From: Lycium barbarum
Lineage: Eukaryota > Streptophyta > Magnoliopsida > Solanales > Solanaceae
Assembly: GCF_019175385.1 (NCBI RefSeq)
Contig: NC_083338.1
Location: forward strand, 93,703,777-93,767,776
DNA length: 64,000 nt
Direction: 5' to 3'
This document shows, piece by piece, positions 1 to 10,902 of the stretch. A program made the position numbers and the translations under genes. Below the pieces are notes generated by a model that was not told where the DNA came from, did no database searches, and saw only the letters and a program-made list of their open reading frames with translations. Each line of letters starts with the position of its first letter. Position 1 is the stretch's first letter.

Positions 1-1069
1 TTGACTCTGCTTGTCCGTTGGCACTCAGATGATAGGGAGAGGAGGTGATCCTTTTGATGTTCAAATCCTCCAAGAACTTGGTGACCTTAGATCCAACCCG
101 CAGTCCAACTATATTCATTTCCTGTTTCATGAATGTTCGAGGTGAAACAACCGGGTGCAAAAGCTCTCACGGTTGATGAACCAATTAGGCATGGCATTAA
201 AACTTCTCTCATTTTATTACGAAGGTCTTTGAGTCATCATCCATCTTGGGCCAATATTATCCAGCGCTAACTAACTTTCTCACCAATGAATCTGCTCCTG
301 AATGATTGTCGCAAATTTCTTCGCGTACTTCTATCATCACGTAATCAGCCTCTTCCGGACCCATATATCGTGCCAAAGGCTGATAAAAGCATCTTCGGTG
401 CAGCATTCCGTCGACGATGTTGTACCGAGCCAGTTTTGTTCTGAGTGCTCAGTAATTAGCAACTACACCACCGACCCGACATCCGGTCCTTCGGCTTCGA
501 TAGATGAACCCAATTTTGCCAGGGCATCGGCCTCCGCATTCTTTTCTCTGGGAACATGTATCATTATCCATTCTTGGAACAGCGAGAGCACCTTTAAAAA
601 AAATTCTAGGTATTTTAACATGTGTTCTTCCTTTGCGTTAAACACGCCATGAACTTGATTCACCACTAGCAAGGAGTCGCATTTTATTTCTATGACCTCA
701 GAGCCCAGGCCCCCAGCCAACCCAAGACCTGCAATCATAGCCGCATATTCAGCTTCATTGTTAGTTAATGGTACACTATGTATCGCCTATCTCAATACTT
801 CGCCTGATGGCGTACAGATAATTATACCTATATCATTTCCTTTTACGTTGGCACCCCATCGGTGTGAAGGATCCAAATCCTAGAGACAATCTCCGAGACC
901 AAGGTTGCTTCTTTTTCTGTGCATAACACCTTTCCCGGACTAAAATCCGCCACAAAATCAGCAAGGACGTGTGACTTGATAGTAGTTCGGGGTCTATATT
1001 CAATGTCAAATTCACTTACTTCTACTTCCCACTTAGCCAGACGTCTCGAAAGCTTAGGTTCATGCAAGC
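1..1069 (-). pseudogene. pol: Element H (Tat/Ogre-type Ty3/gypsy), pol 3' part: RNase H end, archaeal-type RNase H, integrase fragment
   Basis: Read on the minus strand, 1067 down to about 930 encodes the end of the pol RNase H (LSRRLAKWEVEVSEFDIEYR, then VLADFVADFSPG). Positions 738-463 encode a second, archaeal-type RNase H (CDSLLVVNQVHG, then HVPREKNAEADALAKLGSS). This second RNase H is the hallmark of the Tat/Ogre clade. From about 300 down to 1 come integrase pieces: GYYWPKMDDDSKTFV of the zinc-binding region, then HPVVSPRTFMKQEMNIVG, where the first catalytic Asp of the usual MDIVG reads Asn, then ITSSPYHLSANGQAES with the catalytic Glu. The stretch between the second and third integrase pieces is much too short, so the core carries an internal deletion. 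Frameshifts and stops are frequent. The element runs off the left edge. Clade assignment is confident; it is certainly inactive. Confidence 0.85.
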
Positions 1070-1748
1070 TTTCCTGTCACGCCCTAAACTCGACCTTGAC
1101 GCAACATGCATCTGATGTTATGAACAACATCGGAAGCACCTTATAAGATCAATAAACGTCTATTCTCTTTTAAATCTTTCAGCATTTATCTAAAACAGGT
1201 CTTTTAGGGCTAAATGAAAACATGCCCACACTTATAGGAGTAATTAGCAAAAGTCTAATATAAATAACCAATTGTAAAACGTAGAAAAGGCACCAGTGAG
1301 TCAAACGATGACTTCAGCAACTACCCACAGTAATAACATCTATCTATGGAGCTTCTAAGATAAAGTAATAAATATTCTAACTTGGGAACGCAACCCCAAA
1401 TTAAAAGCAACAAACTAAGATAGAGAGGTGTCCCACGAACAAGCATGTGGGCTCACCAATAATCTGGAAAGCAGCGAGTTCTCCTACTTTGTACGTGTAT
1501 CATGAAGCTGCTCTTCTATGTTACCTAACACACCATCCAAAATAACAATGGTATGCTTGAGTACTGGGTACTCAGTGAGTGTCTCCAGGACAATAGTTAT
1601 ATAGCAAAATACATAAGTAATAAGTGTAATTGAAAGCAGTATTGAGAAATAGTTCAAAATCAAATGATAACATCTCATGGATATCTAATATAAGTCAATG
1701 ATGAGGAAATAATCACTTTGAATCCTTAAGTCATTCTCGTTACCTTAA

Positions 1749-2031
1749 GGAGTCGTTTGGTGCATGTTATAGGCTGGGATATCTCGGCACTAATTTTTTG
1801 TACCGTGTTTGGTAGAAGGTATAAATTTATCCTGGGATAAATTTATATCTCCTACCAAACACGGTACAAAATGAAGCCTTATCCTAAGGGTGGGATATCC
1901 CACCTTATCCCACTTATCCTGGGATTATTTTATCCCATCTCCCAGATGGATAAAGTAATCCCAAGAAGTGGGATAAATTAGTCTCGGGATTATAATCCCG
2001 GAATAATTTTGGCTACCTACCAAACGACCAC
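1749..2031. mobile_element. MITE with long internal hairpin, nested in S1 (PIF/Harbinger-like)
   Basis: A 283-bp non-coding element. Its ends are imperfect terminal inverted repeats: GGAGTCGTTTGGT at the left, and the reverse complement of GTGGTCGTTTGGT at the right. It is flanked by the 3-bp direct repeat TAA (1746-1748 and 2032-2034). The interior is strongly self-complementary: ACCGTGTTTGGTAG near 1801 pairs with CTACCAAACACGGT near 1852, and repeated GGGATA/TATCCC blocks fill the right half. A TWA target duplication with a GTTTGGT-type end fits Tourist-like PIF/Harbinger MITEs. Superfamily is inferred from TSD length and ends only, since no transposase is present. Confidence 0.75.
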
Positions 2032-3456
2032 TAAGTTCTTTCAAAAATAGTTTGAAATCCAAAGATAGATTTAGTCAGTAACCTGAGTAGCATCACTAGT
2101 AAAAGTTGATAGCACAGCAATATATCAATTGCAACTTATTGTACTGTTTATCAAGTTAAGTCTTCTCACTCATGAATTCAAGATCATCAACAAGCCATCA
2201 TAGGCAACCAAACTATTACACATGCCAATACAAGCCCAAATCAATATAATGAAGGGATGACCACTTAAGGTTCCCTAAGCAGCACAGAAGCACCACATAG
2301 GAGCTATTAACTCATAATAGATACCATTCCTTCCGAATAGCTAAGCAAAGACCACACCGGGGCTACAAACCCTTGATGACCACTTTTCCTCCCAAATGGC
2401 TAGGCATGAACCACACTAGGGCTATCGACCCTCGATTACCACTCTTCCTCCTGAATGACTAGTCTAACCCCACTAGGATCCATATTACATACCTTTCTTC
2501 CTAAGTAGCAAGGCCAAACAGAAACAATAGAATGATGGCATAATGGTCGAACCACAAACCATGGCATAGGAGTCGAATCACTCATTATGGATTATGTTCA
2601 TAATCCTTTTACTAGGGGTATACCAATGTTCTTAATCGGTTTAGAAAACCAAGTTCAAATCATTAATAAATTTCAATTCAACGAAACCCATTCACAGGGC
2701 AAAACACTCAAATATTCGAACCGTCGCATTCAAGTTTAAAGCATCCCTTATACAGGTAACTCATGTTCAAAGTTCAAAGATTTAAAATTCAGTTTCAATC
2801 ATCTCTTTAAAGGGGAAATCACATATACATATACATATATATAATATAATACACATAAGGTTTAATGCAGTCTTGTCCCTCACACACATAACCCTTGCAA
2901 AAGAAACCAATTTTAAAGGTTGAAAAGTATGTTCGAAGAGAGACATACCTCGATTCCGACTATAATGATACCAAACACATTTTTTGAGGTTCAACAGTCA
3001 CTCTACAATGATTAATAATGATAAAGTTCAGAACTTTAACCAAATTCTAAGAGTTCCCACCCTTCTAGAAAAACTAGGGTTTTTTGTGCCCAAAAACGTG
3101 TTCTTAAATCCCCCATGAATCACCCATGGATTCTTATTATTTCTAATACCCTACACTAGTATAAATTCTCTAAATAACATCATTAAATATCAAAGATCAT
3201 ACCTTTAAGAAGTTTCCTAAAGTCTCCTTCAATTTGTCATTCTTCGATTTTTAAGAATCTATGATTTTGAATGATGAACTAGTGTTAATTTGATATATGA
3301 TTAATGTATTAATGATGATAATTGATCAATAATGTACCTTAGATGTTTTGGGGAAGTCTTAGGGTCGTTTTCTCTCAAAAAGTCGTCCAAAATGAAATGG
3401 GGAAGGGTTTTGACGAAGTTAGAAGCTTAGGTAGTTCGGAACCAGAAAAATGGGGT

Positions 3457-3536
3457 CATGCGGCACCTGTGTGTCGCACCCCATAGCATGCCTATGCCTG
3501 TGCGCCACCCCAGCACTGCACAGGTGGCGCACAGGG
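3457..3536. repeat. GC-rich repeat cassette in S1 LTR
   Basis: Short repeated, partly inverted words (GCGGCACCTGTG, GTGTCGCACCCC, TGTGCGCCACCCC, CACAGGTGGCGCACAGG) lie in an otherwise AT-rich LTR. The position upstream of the presumed leader matches the palindrome cassettes of the other LTRs, but the words differ. Confidence 0.6.
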
Positions 3537-3936
3537 CCAAAAATTATTTAGAGACGGGAAATTCAAGTGCCACCATTGCGATGCACAATTGTCCTGATTA
3601 CAGACAACTTTCAGTAAAATGGGCATAACTCCTAATATAGAGCTTTATTTGAGCTCGACTATATATGGATGGAAAGGTATTGAAAAGATCTACAACTTTA
3701 TATTTTAAGTTTTCTCAAATTCCCAATACATCTTCACGTAAACAGGCTGGAAGTTAGACCTACAGCAAACTTAGTCAATTATATCAAATCTTATGCACCT
3801 CACTATTCGTCTTGATCTTGAAACAACTATTTCCACCCAAACTCATCCCGATAAGACTTCATATGGATAAAATGTCCAATTAATACTAATTAAACACATT
3901 CACACCTACTCCGAATTTACGGAGTGTTATATTTTC

Positions 3937-4654
3937 GAAGCATAAAGGTCGTCACAACTACTACAGAGTGACACTGGAAGTATGGCATGAGCTTACGAAG
4001 ATGCCACCATGAGAGCAAAGGCCAGCTTTTCCAAGTGAGGGTATCGAGTTTCAGCCCCAACATAATCCTACCTATATAACAAATAGGAAATTACGTACCT
4101 TTTTCCTCCCGGACTAAGACTGCACGTACCGACACTTCTGAGACGGCCAAGTACACCAGGAGTTGCTCTCCAGCCCTTGGCTTCAACATCAGTGGTGGAC
4201 TAGGAAAGCACTTCTTCAAGTCTCGAGGTTCTTGCCGACACTCTTGCGTCCATTCAAATTCACTCTTCTTCTTTAACAGGATGAACTTGTGACACTTTTC
4301 GGATGACCGTGATTGGACCTGCTAAGGGCCGCTAACCACCCGGTTAGTCGTTGCACAGCTTTTAAATTGCCCAAGGTATCCGAGATTTCTTCAATTGCCT
4401 TGCTCTTCTCTGGTTTTACCTCGATTCCCCTTTGAGACACAAAGGAACTTAAGAACTTCCCCCAGCCAACTCGAAATGCGCACTTGTCTAGGTTTAGTTT
4501 CATATTATATTTACTTAAGATGACAAAGATTTCTTGCAAATTATTTAAGTGTCCCCCTGCACAAAGATTCTTGAAAAGCATGTCATCAATATATACTTTC
4601 ATAGTTTTCCCTATTTGTTGTTCAAACATTCCATTTAACAACCTCTAATAGGTG
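3937..4654 (-). pseudogene. pol: Element H pol, RT C-terminal half and RNase H start
   Basis: Minus strand, reading from 4654 down: an RT piece continuing the one that stops at 33468 (TYxRLLNGMFEQQIG, with one stop where the family usually has Gln), then the catalytic motif YIDD (4583-4594) in MKVYIDDMLFKN, then the RT thumb (YNMKLNLDKCAFRVGWGKFL). After 4273 the frame shifts into the RNase H start (PPLMLKPRAGEQLLVYLAVS and VSVRAVLVREEKG). It ends at the S1 insertion with VVVVTTFMLRK. Joining it to 33468-33510 across element A restores a continuous RT, so A inserted into an existing RT gene. Frameshifts and stops make it inactive. Confidence 0.85.
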
Positions 4655-4990
4655 GCCCCTATTACACCTCAGAAAATTTCATGTTGTTGCTCAATAAATA
4701 GACTAATGCAGGGTAAGAAGTAAATGATGTTTCTACAAGTAAGAAGTAGTACTTAACAGTTCTAATTATGATACCAAAGATATTTGAGACAAGAGAAGAA
4801 AGTTCGTTGAAGAATGTAAAGTACAAGTCGTGTTTTGAAAAGGGTTTGCAAGTACCGAGCTAATGTTCTTTAATAATGTCTTGAGGAAAAGTTATAACGC
4901 TCCTTAGGTTGCTAATGAAGTGCTAAAAAGGTTCCATAAGGATTGCAGATCAAACGAAACCACGGAAATAATTTCAGAAAAGTGGAGTTG

Positions 4991-5125
4991 TACGACCACT
5001 TATACGGTTCGTATAACTTTATACGGCTCGTATAAGGGTCCGTATAACCCAACAGGAAAGATGATTTCCCTGATGGTGAAATATGGTTACTTATAAGGAC
5101 CGTATAAGTGTCCGTATAACACCCG
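4991..5125. repeat. TATACGG palindrome cassette upstream of TATA box (A 5' LTR)
   Basis: At least seven copies of short words built on TATACGG, CCGTATAA and CGTATAA in both orientations, clustered just upstream of the TATA box. The same cassette is in the 3' LTR (29081-29216), and a related one is in element E (59165-59325). It could bind host factors or form hairpins; neither is shown here. Confidence 0.75.
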
Positions 5126-5146
5126 ACGGGCTGAGTATTTTCTAAG

Positions 5147-5154
5147 TATATAAA
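5147..5154 (+). promoter_or_regulatory. Putative TATA box of element A 5' LTR
   Basis: TATATAAA lies immediately after the palindrome cassette and about 250 bp before a splice-donor-like site. It is the only good TATA box in this part of the LTR, so it is the likely Pol II promoter. The start site was not determined. Confidence 0.6.
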
Positions 5155-5841
5155 TGTGTTCCCACTTCTAAAATTTCATTCTTCCAACTTCTGTACTTCT
5201 CTCTAAGTCTCTAGAATATTCCACACACTTCATTTACAAGAATTCAAGGGAAATCAAAGATCAACTTCATTCAATCCAAGGAAATCAAGTGCAAGGAAGT
5301 TCTCTAGGGTTGCTAGAAGTCAAGAAATCTCTTGGAATTGAAGCTAGGGTTTTCTTCAAGTGAAGCATTTCAGTCCAAAACCCGTTCCTACACAATCAAA
5401 GGTGAGTTTTATGATCATTTCATGTTATTAAGAATATTGAATGGTTGAATAACTTGGATTGAGGAAGAAAGTAGAACATGGAGTTCAAATATGGAAATTG
5501 TGATATTCTTGAATAGTAGTTTGATATGAATCATGATTCTTGAGATATTATGAGTATAACCTTGTACAAATGGTATCAAGAATATTGGAGAAGCATTATG
5601 TGAGAGGATGAATGTGGTGTTATATTATGGCTATGGTTATGAATGACTTTGAGAAAGAATTTTGAGAATTGAATAACGTCGAACTTGTTGAATTCACTGA
5701 TTACGATATTATGAATGTTACTATTGATGTTTGGAAGTAGTTATACTATATGGAGAAAGTTGTAGAAACAAAGGAGATGCTGCCCAAATTTTTATTAGCT
5801 TTAGCTTAAGCTCAAGTATGTTTCCGATTATCTAATCTTAG

Positions 5842-5914
5842 TACGAATTCCCTTGAAGGTGGAATTACGAACTTGGAAGGAAGCGTTTAGTCGGCAAGTT
5901 AGAAAGGCGAAAAG
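5842..5914 (+). other. Candidate leader mini-exon, element A
   Basis: The segment follows an acceptor-like TCTTAG and ends GAAAAG|GTATGTGAGG, a strong donor-like site. It is the counterpart of the 47-52-nt segment in the B, C, D, S3, S4 and S5 LTRs, longer here at 73 nt. If used, it would be the middle exon between the donor at 5402 and the acceptor-like CAG just before the gag ATG at 7346. Unproven without RNA evidence. Confidence 0.4.
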
Positions 5915-6316
5915 GTATGTGAGGCTAGTCCCTTCTTTTCTAAGGCATGACTTCCTTTAACCTTCCATGATGTTCTTATATTCCGGAAACTATGAGTCTA
6001 TGACTACTAAGAACTACTCATGAGATAAAGATAAGAGATATGTTAGGAAAATGATCATGATGACGACGAGTCTAAGTCTAGGGATTCTAAAGCTCATGAT
6101 ATGACATTTCTACGGGGCTAATGACCCTTATTTGATTCTTTGATGTGATTCATTGTTGCTAGACTCACCTTATAATGCTAGTTCCTTCAAGGTGAGATAT
6201 GATAATCATGACTACTCCATAATGGAACCGGGGTTCTCGACCTTACGTCACCCCGATAGAGTCATAGTATTTAATTGATTCCTAGTGCATGCTTTATGAT
6301 AAGTATATAAGGATGA

Positions 6317-6530
6317 GATTACACCGTGCCTAGATGGCTGGACATGACACCGCTAAGGCGGGCTGCTTATGATTACACCGTGCCTAGATGGCCGGACATG
6401 ACACCGCTAAGGCAGGCTGCTTATGATTACACCATGCCTACATGGCCGGACATGACACCACTAATGCGGATGCTTACGATTAAACCGTGCCTAAAGGGCC
6501 GACATTACACCACTAGTGGGTGGCGTGCGA
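6317..6530 (+). repeat. Tandem repeat, about 54 bp x 4, in A 5' LTR
   Basis: Four units (6317-6370, 6371-6424, 6425-6477, 6478-6530), each starting GATTA and carrying ACCGTGCCTAGATGGC-like and CGCTAAGGCGGGCTGCTTA-like words. The last unit is the most diverged. The 3' LTR copy of the same array has five units (30409-30677). A long open frame across it encodes a repetitive peptide that I treat as accidental. Confidence 0.9.
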
Positions 6531-6673
6531 TAATTACCCGTACACGGGTTAACAATGATGGTATATTTGATATGCATAGCATGTGTTTTCTTTTAAAGGT
6601 TAAGAAGGTTATATCTTTGCCTCATGTTTCATTATTTCTTTATTGTGCTAGTATTATTCATGCCTTACATACT

Positions 6674-6712
6674 CAGTACAATGTTTGTACTGACGTCCTT
6701 TTCTTTTGGACG
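6674..6712 (+). promoter_or_regulatory. Conserved tandem LTR hairpins, element A copy
   Basis: Hairpin 1 is CAGTAC (6674-6679) pairing with GTACTG (6687-6692). Hairpin 2 is CGTCC (6694-6698) pairing with GGACG (6708-6712). The block sits after TTACATACT and before a conserved GCTG-GTTCATGCCC. Other LTR families keep both stems while changing the stem 2 bases, which argues for a structured RNA element. Confidence 0.7.
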
Positions 6713-6850
6713 CTGTGTTCATGCCCATACGTAGACAGGGAGACGGTGCAGACCCGTAGGAGCTCATCAGCGGATTCACAGGAGCACTCCACTACTCCGG
6801 AGGTGCTACTTATGGTAAAAAAAAAATTGTGTATATATACATTCGGGTAT

Positions 6851-6869
6851 GACGGGGTCCTGTCCCGTC
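6851..6869 (+). promoter_or_regulatory. Third conserved LTR hairpin (GACGGG/CCCGTC), element A
   Basis: GACGGG and CCCGTC flank a short loop about 140 bp after the tandem hairpins. Related copies occur in the LTRs of S3, B, C, D, E and S4 and, degenerate, in S2 and S5. Confidence 0.55.
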
Positions 6870-6981
6870 CCTATGTCTGAGTAGTCTAGTAGAGGCTCGT
6901 AGATACAGATGCGTAGGTAGTTGATGTCTTATGGATATATCGGTGTATATTTTGTATATCATTTTTGTAGCCATGAGGGCT

Positions 6982-7022
<41 letters not shown>
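6982..7022. repeat. TG/TATG microsatellite
   Basis: A run of TG dinucleotides followed by GTAT tetranucleotides in the A 5' LTR. The 3' LTR copy has a TA run instead (about 33331-33347), so the tract has evolved since insertion. Confidence 0.9.
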
Positions 7023-7023
<1 letters not shown>

Positions 7024-7143
7024 AAAATGTTACCTTCGAGATTATGTAAGTTCAGGTTGAATATGATGATTAGCATAATGAGTGGTGCTCGGTAGTCAGC
7101 TCCGGGTACCCTTCATGGCCCCCTAGTCGGGTCGTGACAAAAG

Positions 7144-7155
7144 TGGTATCAGAGC
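7144..7155 (+). other. Primer-binding site of element A (initiator tRNA-Met)
   Basis: TGGTATCAGAGC, four bases after the LTR end, is the standard plant PBS complementary to the 3' end of initiator tRNA-Met. B, C and D carry the same twelve bases. Confidence 0.9.
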
Positions 7156-7207
7156 AGTTCCGTCCTAGGGTGTGTCTACGAGCCGTGTCCAGCAGTCTCG
7201 TTTATGG

Positions 7208-7225
7208 GTGTGAAGCGCGCCACAC
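7208..7225 (+). promoter_or_regulatory. Post-PBS hairpin with self-complementary loop, element A
   Basis: GTGTG (7208-7212) pairs with CACAC (7221-7225) around a loop containing the palindrome GCGC. B, C and D have a stem at the same place with loop TGCA, also palindromic. A stem with a self-complementary loop just after the PBS recalls retroviral dimerisation signals. That comparison is an inference. Confidence 0.45.
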
Positions 7226-7345
7226 TTATAAACAAGAGGCTGCGGGACATTTAGGAAAAATGACCATTCTTCTTCTTATTAGATCGTGCCATGGAGCCAA
7301 GTTATAAGATTTTCTTCTCCCTAATTGTGCCTTATGATTTCAGCG

Positions 7346-10237
7346 ATGCCGGTAAAGAGAAAAGCCACAGCTGCTCAAAAGGGCAAGGCTACGACAGAAG
7401 ACCGATGGAAAGGGAGACGGATGGAAAGGGAGCCACCAACAAATATAGAAGAAGGTGAATCCCATAATGAGGCTCCATCCAATACCTCTCACACTCCGCC
7501 TATTCTAGAAGAAGAAGATGGGGCTTCAGCTCCGGCTCCTATGCCTCCAGTTCCTCTACCGGGTGCTTCGGGTCAGCAAATGACCAAAGCTATTCAGCTA
7601 TTGACACAGCTAGTTATCGCTCAGGCTCAGCGGCAACGTACGGGTCCAGGTGATAGGGCGACTAGTGCTAGAGCCCTTGATTTCATGAGTTTAAATCCCC
7701 AGTATTTTTTGAGTCAAAGCCGAATGAAGACCCGCAAGGTTTTATTGATGAGATGTTGAGAACGTTGAGAATCATCCATGCCTCTGATACTGAATCCGGG
7801 ATGTAGCGGTCCTATGGTATAATAATTGGACATCTTCGAGGAAGAAAAATGCACCTCCCCCAGTTTGGCAGGAATTTGTAGATGCTTTCATCCGCCACTA
7901 TTTGCCACCCGAGGTTCGAAGGGCCCATGCTGACAGGTCTCTGAATCTAAAACAAGGGAATATGAGTGCTCGGGAGTATAGCCTTCACTTTAATTCATTG
8001 GCTAGATATGCTCCGACTATGGTGGCCAATATGGGAGATAGAGTACACAGATTTGTGAGTGGCTTAGGGCCACATTTGTTCAAAGATTGCTTAACAGCTT
8101 CATTGCAAGAGGGGATGCATATTTCCCGTATTCAGGCCCATGCCCAGAATCTAGAAGAGCAGCAATATCCGCAAAGGGGTGAGCGCGATATTGATAGAGG
8201 GCAGAGTAAGAGGGCCCGAACTGTTGGTGCCGGCAGCGACTATAAAGGGGGATCGAGGCAGTCATACTCTAGATATTCAGGTCAATCAACGACTAGTGCA
8301 CCTCCTCAGGTTGCAGGCAGGAGATTTGACCGCCCCATTCATTCAGGACAGGGTTAGAGCTCGAGAGCTTCGGGTTCCCAGTTTGGAGGTGATTATAGTT
8401 AGAGGAGACCACCGGTTCCATGATGTAGTCAGTGCAGAAAGTTACATTCGGGCCCGTGTCACCAGGGTTCAGATGCTTGTTATGCTTGTGGACGAACTGG
8501 ACACATGATGCGTGATTGTCCCTCGAGGTACGGTAAAGGTGGGGTCCAGCCCACAGGATCCGCAGCCGGTTCTTCCTTGTTTGTGCGCCCGGTAGGGCAG
8601 GCTCCCTATATTTCAGTAGGCCGCGGTAGGGGCAGAGGGGGAGCATCCAGTTCAGGTGGCACCCAGCCCCGTATTTATGCTTTAGCTGGACGTCAGGATC
8701 TTGAGTCCTCCCCGGATGTGGTTACAGATATACTATCTATATTCTCTCATGACGTTTATGCATTGATTGATTCGGGTTCTACGTTGTCCTATATTACTCC
8801 TTATATTGTTGGCTGCATTGGGGTGAAACTCGAACCAATTAAACCTTTCGAAGTATCTACTCCGGTTGGTGATCCCGTAATAGCGAGGCAAGTGCATAAA
8901 AATTATGTACTTGTGGTATGTGATCGCTAGACTACAGCTGATTTGATTGAACTAGAAATGTTAGATTTAGATGTGATTATGGGCATGGATTGGTTAGCCT
9001 CTTGTTATGCTAATGTGGATTGTAAAACAAAAAATAGTCCGATTTCAATTCCCGGGAGAACCCGTACTTGAATGGAAAGGTAATACAGCGTCCCCAAGAG
9101 ATAGGTTTATTTCCTACCTTAAGGCAAGGAAGATGATAGCTAAGGAATATATTTATCACCTAGTCTGAGTTCATGACACCGAAGCAAGGCCACCGACTCT
9201 TCAATCCGTCCCGGTAGTAAATGAATTTCCGGATGTATTTCCAGATAAACTTCCAGGACTTTCTCCAGAGAGAGAGATTGATTTTGCTATTGATGTGTTG
9301 CTAGACACCAAGCCTATATCTATTCCTCCTTACCGAATGGCTCCTGCAGAGTTGAAGGCGCAATTGGAAGATTTGCTAGAGAAAGAATTTATTAGGCCCA
9401 GTTCATCACCGTAGGGAGCACCTGTACTATTCATAAGAAAGAAAGATGGTCTCTACAGATGTGCATTGACTATATGCAGCTGAACAAGGTAACGATAAAG
9501 AATAAATATCCGCTTCCAACAATCGATGACCTGTTTGACTAATTACAGGGTGCCAAATGGTTTTCCAAAATTGATCTCAGATCAGGGTATCACCAAGTGA
9601 GAGCTAGAGAAGAAGATATTCCCAAAACAGATTTCAGGACAAGATACGGCCATTGTGAGTTTCGAGTGATATCATTTGGGTTGACTAACGCTCTAGCGGT
9701 GTTTATGAATCTAATGAATAATGTATTCATGCCCTTTCTAGACCTATTTGTGATCGTGTTCATCGATGACATCTTAGTATATTCTCGATCAGAAATGGAG
9801 CATGCAGATCAATTGCGTATTGTCCTTGAAATTCTTCGGACTCGAGAATTGTATGCAAAATTTTCAAAATACGATTTTTGGCTAAATTCTGTGACTTTTC
9901 TGGGCCATATTATTTCAGCTGACGGCATTCGAGTTGATAATCAGAAAATAGAGGCTATGAAGACTTGGCCAAGGCCTACAACGCCTACAAAAGTCTGTAG
10001 CTTTCTGGGATTGGCCGGTTACTATAGGAGATTTGTGGAAGGGTTTTCCTCTATTTTGGAACCATTGACGAAGTTAACTCAGAAATCAGTAAAATTCCGA
10101 TGGACTGATGCTTGTGAACGCAGTTTCCAGGAATTGAAGGATAGATTAACTTCAGCCCCAGTCTTGACACTCCCAGAAGGGCCAAATGGTTATGTTGTTT
10201 ATTTTGATGCCTCTGGTGTTGGGTTAGGCTATGTGTT
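7346..10237 (+). pseudogene. gag-pol: Element A gag-pol, 5' part: Gag, protease, RT and start of RNase H
   Basis: The start is set at the ATG of MPVKRKATAAQKGKA, matching MPPKKATAAQKGKA of C and MPPKIATAAQKGK of D. The Gag domain is seen around 7760-8360 after a frameshift (EFVDAFIRHYLPPEVRRAHAD, GDRVHRFVSGLGPHLFKD), and a CCHC zinc knuckle CYACGRTGHMMRDC ends at about 8521. The protease motif is ALIDSGSTLSYITP (8758-8800). RT holds [29 protein letters not shown] and the catalytic FIDDILVYS (about 9757-9783). RNase H starts with [15 protein letters not shown] and is cut at 10237 by S2. Stops include TAG for expected Gln after VCDR (8928-8930), TAG for Trp in SPWGAPV (near 9412) and TAA for Gln near 9541. 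At least three frameshifts. Not functional. Confidence 0.88.
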
Positions 10238-10767
10238 TGTTACACTCCGGAAAATTTCGTGCTACCAAGATCGTAGACGTCTTAGTATGGGCTCAAACAA
10301 GAGTAAAGTCATACAAGGATTAAGGAGGAAGGCTATATTATAAGAAGGTAATAATAATATACATATGACATCTGGAGACCATATAGGGTGAATCAGCTCA
10401 TGCATTACTAGATGAAAAGCCCTCGTTGCTGTAAGCTAAGTGGGGCCCACACGCCAGAGTTTTATAAAGGACATGTGAAGAGACATATGAGTAGTATATG
10501 GGAAGTTGAGCAAGTCCTAAGAAGGACCCTTAAGCCAAATATGGACATAAGCCCTTCAAAGGGATGATTTAAGTAAATGTTTTTGGATGATTTGACTGGA
10601 AGAGGCCAAAAAGTTATTATAAGTTTGGAATTTGGAAAAACACCAAAAATGAAAGTTGTATATAATTAAAAGATCTTTCCAACCATAGGTCGTGGGCCCT
10701 CATAAGATATTGGGATCAAACGTTATGCCCGTTTTAAGATCGGCTATCTGGGCAGGAAAATAACCCC

Positions 10768-10857
10768 GCACGAACGCGCCAGAAGGTGGGGCGAACGCGC
10801 AGGGCAGGACCTGGTAACTCAGTGCGAACGCGCCATGTGGTAGCGCAATCGCGTTGA
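10768..10857. repeat. GCGAACGCGCC cassette upstream of TATA box (S2)
   Basis: Three copies of GCGAACGCGC(C) or close variants, plus a GCGCAATCGCGTT half-palindrome, lie just upstream of TATAAAAAG. The position matches the TATACGG (A, E) and GTCGAC (D, S4) cassettes. Confidence 0.75.
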
Positions 10858-10894
10858 GTAATTTTTAAGTCGGTCCAGGCAGAACCTGGACAGT

Positions 10895-10902
10895 TATAAA
10901 AA
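10895..10902 (+). promoter_or_regulatory. Putative TATA box of S2 LTR
   Basis: TATAAAAA in GTTATAAAAAGCGGGAGACC, directly downstream of the GC-rich cassette; the layout matches element A. Confidence 0.6.

Larger units (their letters stand above)
1075..3931 (-). mobile_element. Solo LTR S1, inserted in RNase H of element H
   Basis: This non-coding block interrupts the RNase H reading of H (VVVVTTFMLRK before it, LHEPKLSRRLAKW after it, on the minus strand). On the minus strand it begins TATAACACTCCG, probably TGTAACACTCCG with TG changed to TA, and ends GGGCGTGACA, the terminal pattern of the other LTRs here. Flanking 5-mers are TTTCC (1070-1074) and TTTTC (3932-3936), a TSD with one mismatch. 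Length (2.86 kb) fits the other LTRs. It carries a GC-rich repeat cassette (3457-3536) and, downstream on the minus strand, a splice-donor-like AAAGGTATGATC, both in the position seen in other LTRs. It has no internal region, hence a solo LTR, formed presumably by LTR-LTR recombination. I did not find the tandem hairpins common to the other LTRs. Confidence 0.75.
4660..7139 (+). repeat. Element A 5' LTR
   Basis: Begins TATTACACCTCAGAAAATTTC and ends GGGTCGTGACA, 2480 bp; its partner starts TGTTACACCTTGG at 18237. In order it holds the TATACGG palindrome cassette (4991-5125), a TATA box (5147-5154), a splice-donor-like CAAAGGTGAGTTTT (GT at 5402), a possible 73-nt exon (5842-5914), the four-unit tandem repeat (6317-6530), the tandem hairpins (6674-6712), a third hairpin (6851-6869) and a TG microsatellite. 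No protein is encoded; open frames through the tandem repeat are accidental. Confidence 0.92.

Noticed and set aside
1141..3931. Direct repeat TTATA (1141-1145 and 3927-3931) as TSD of the insertion in H RNase H
   Set aside because: It would give an element with ends that fit no LTR and would leave GGGCGTGACA and 70 bp of non-RNase H sequence unexplained. Ends at 1075 and 3931 fit LTR termini and the protein join better.
6326..6880. 184-codon open frame in the A 5' LTR
   Set aside because: It is a frame through the 54-bp tandem repeat and the hairpins; the peptide is repetitive and matches no family.
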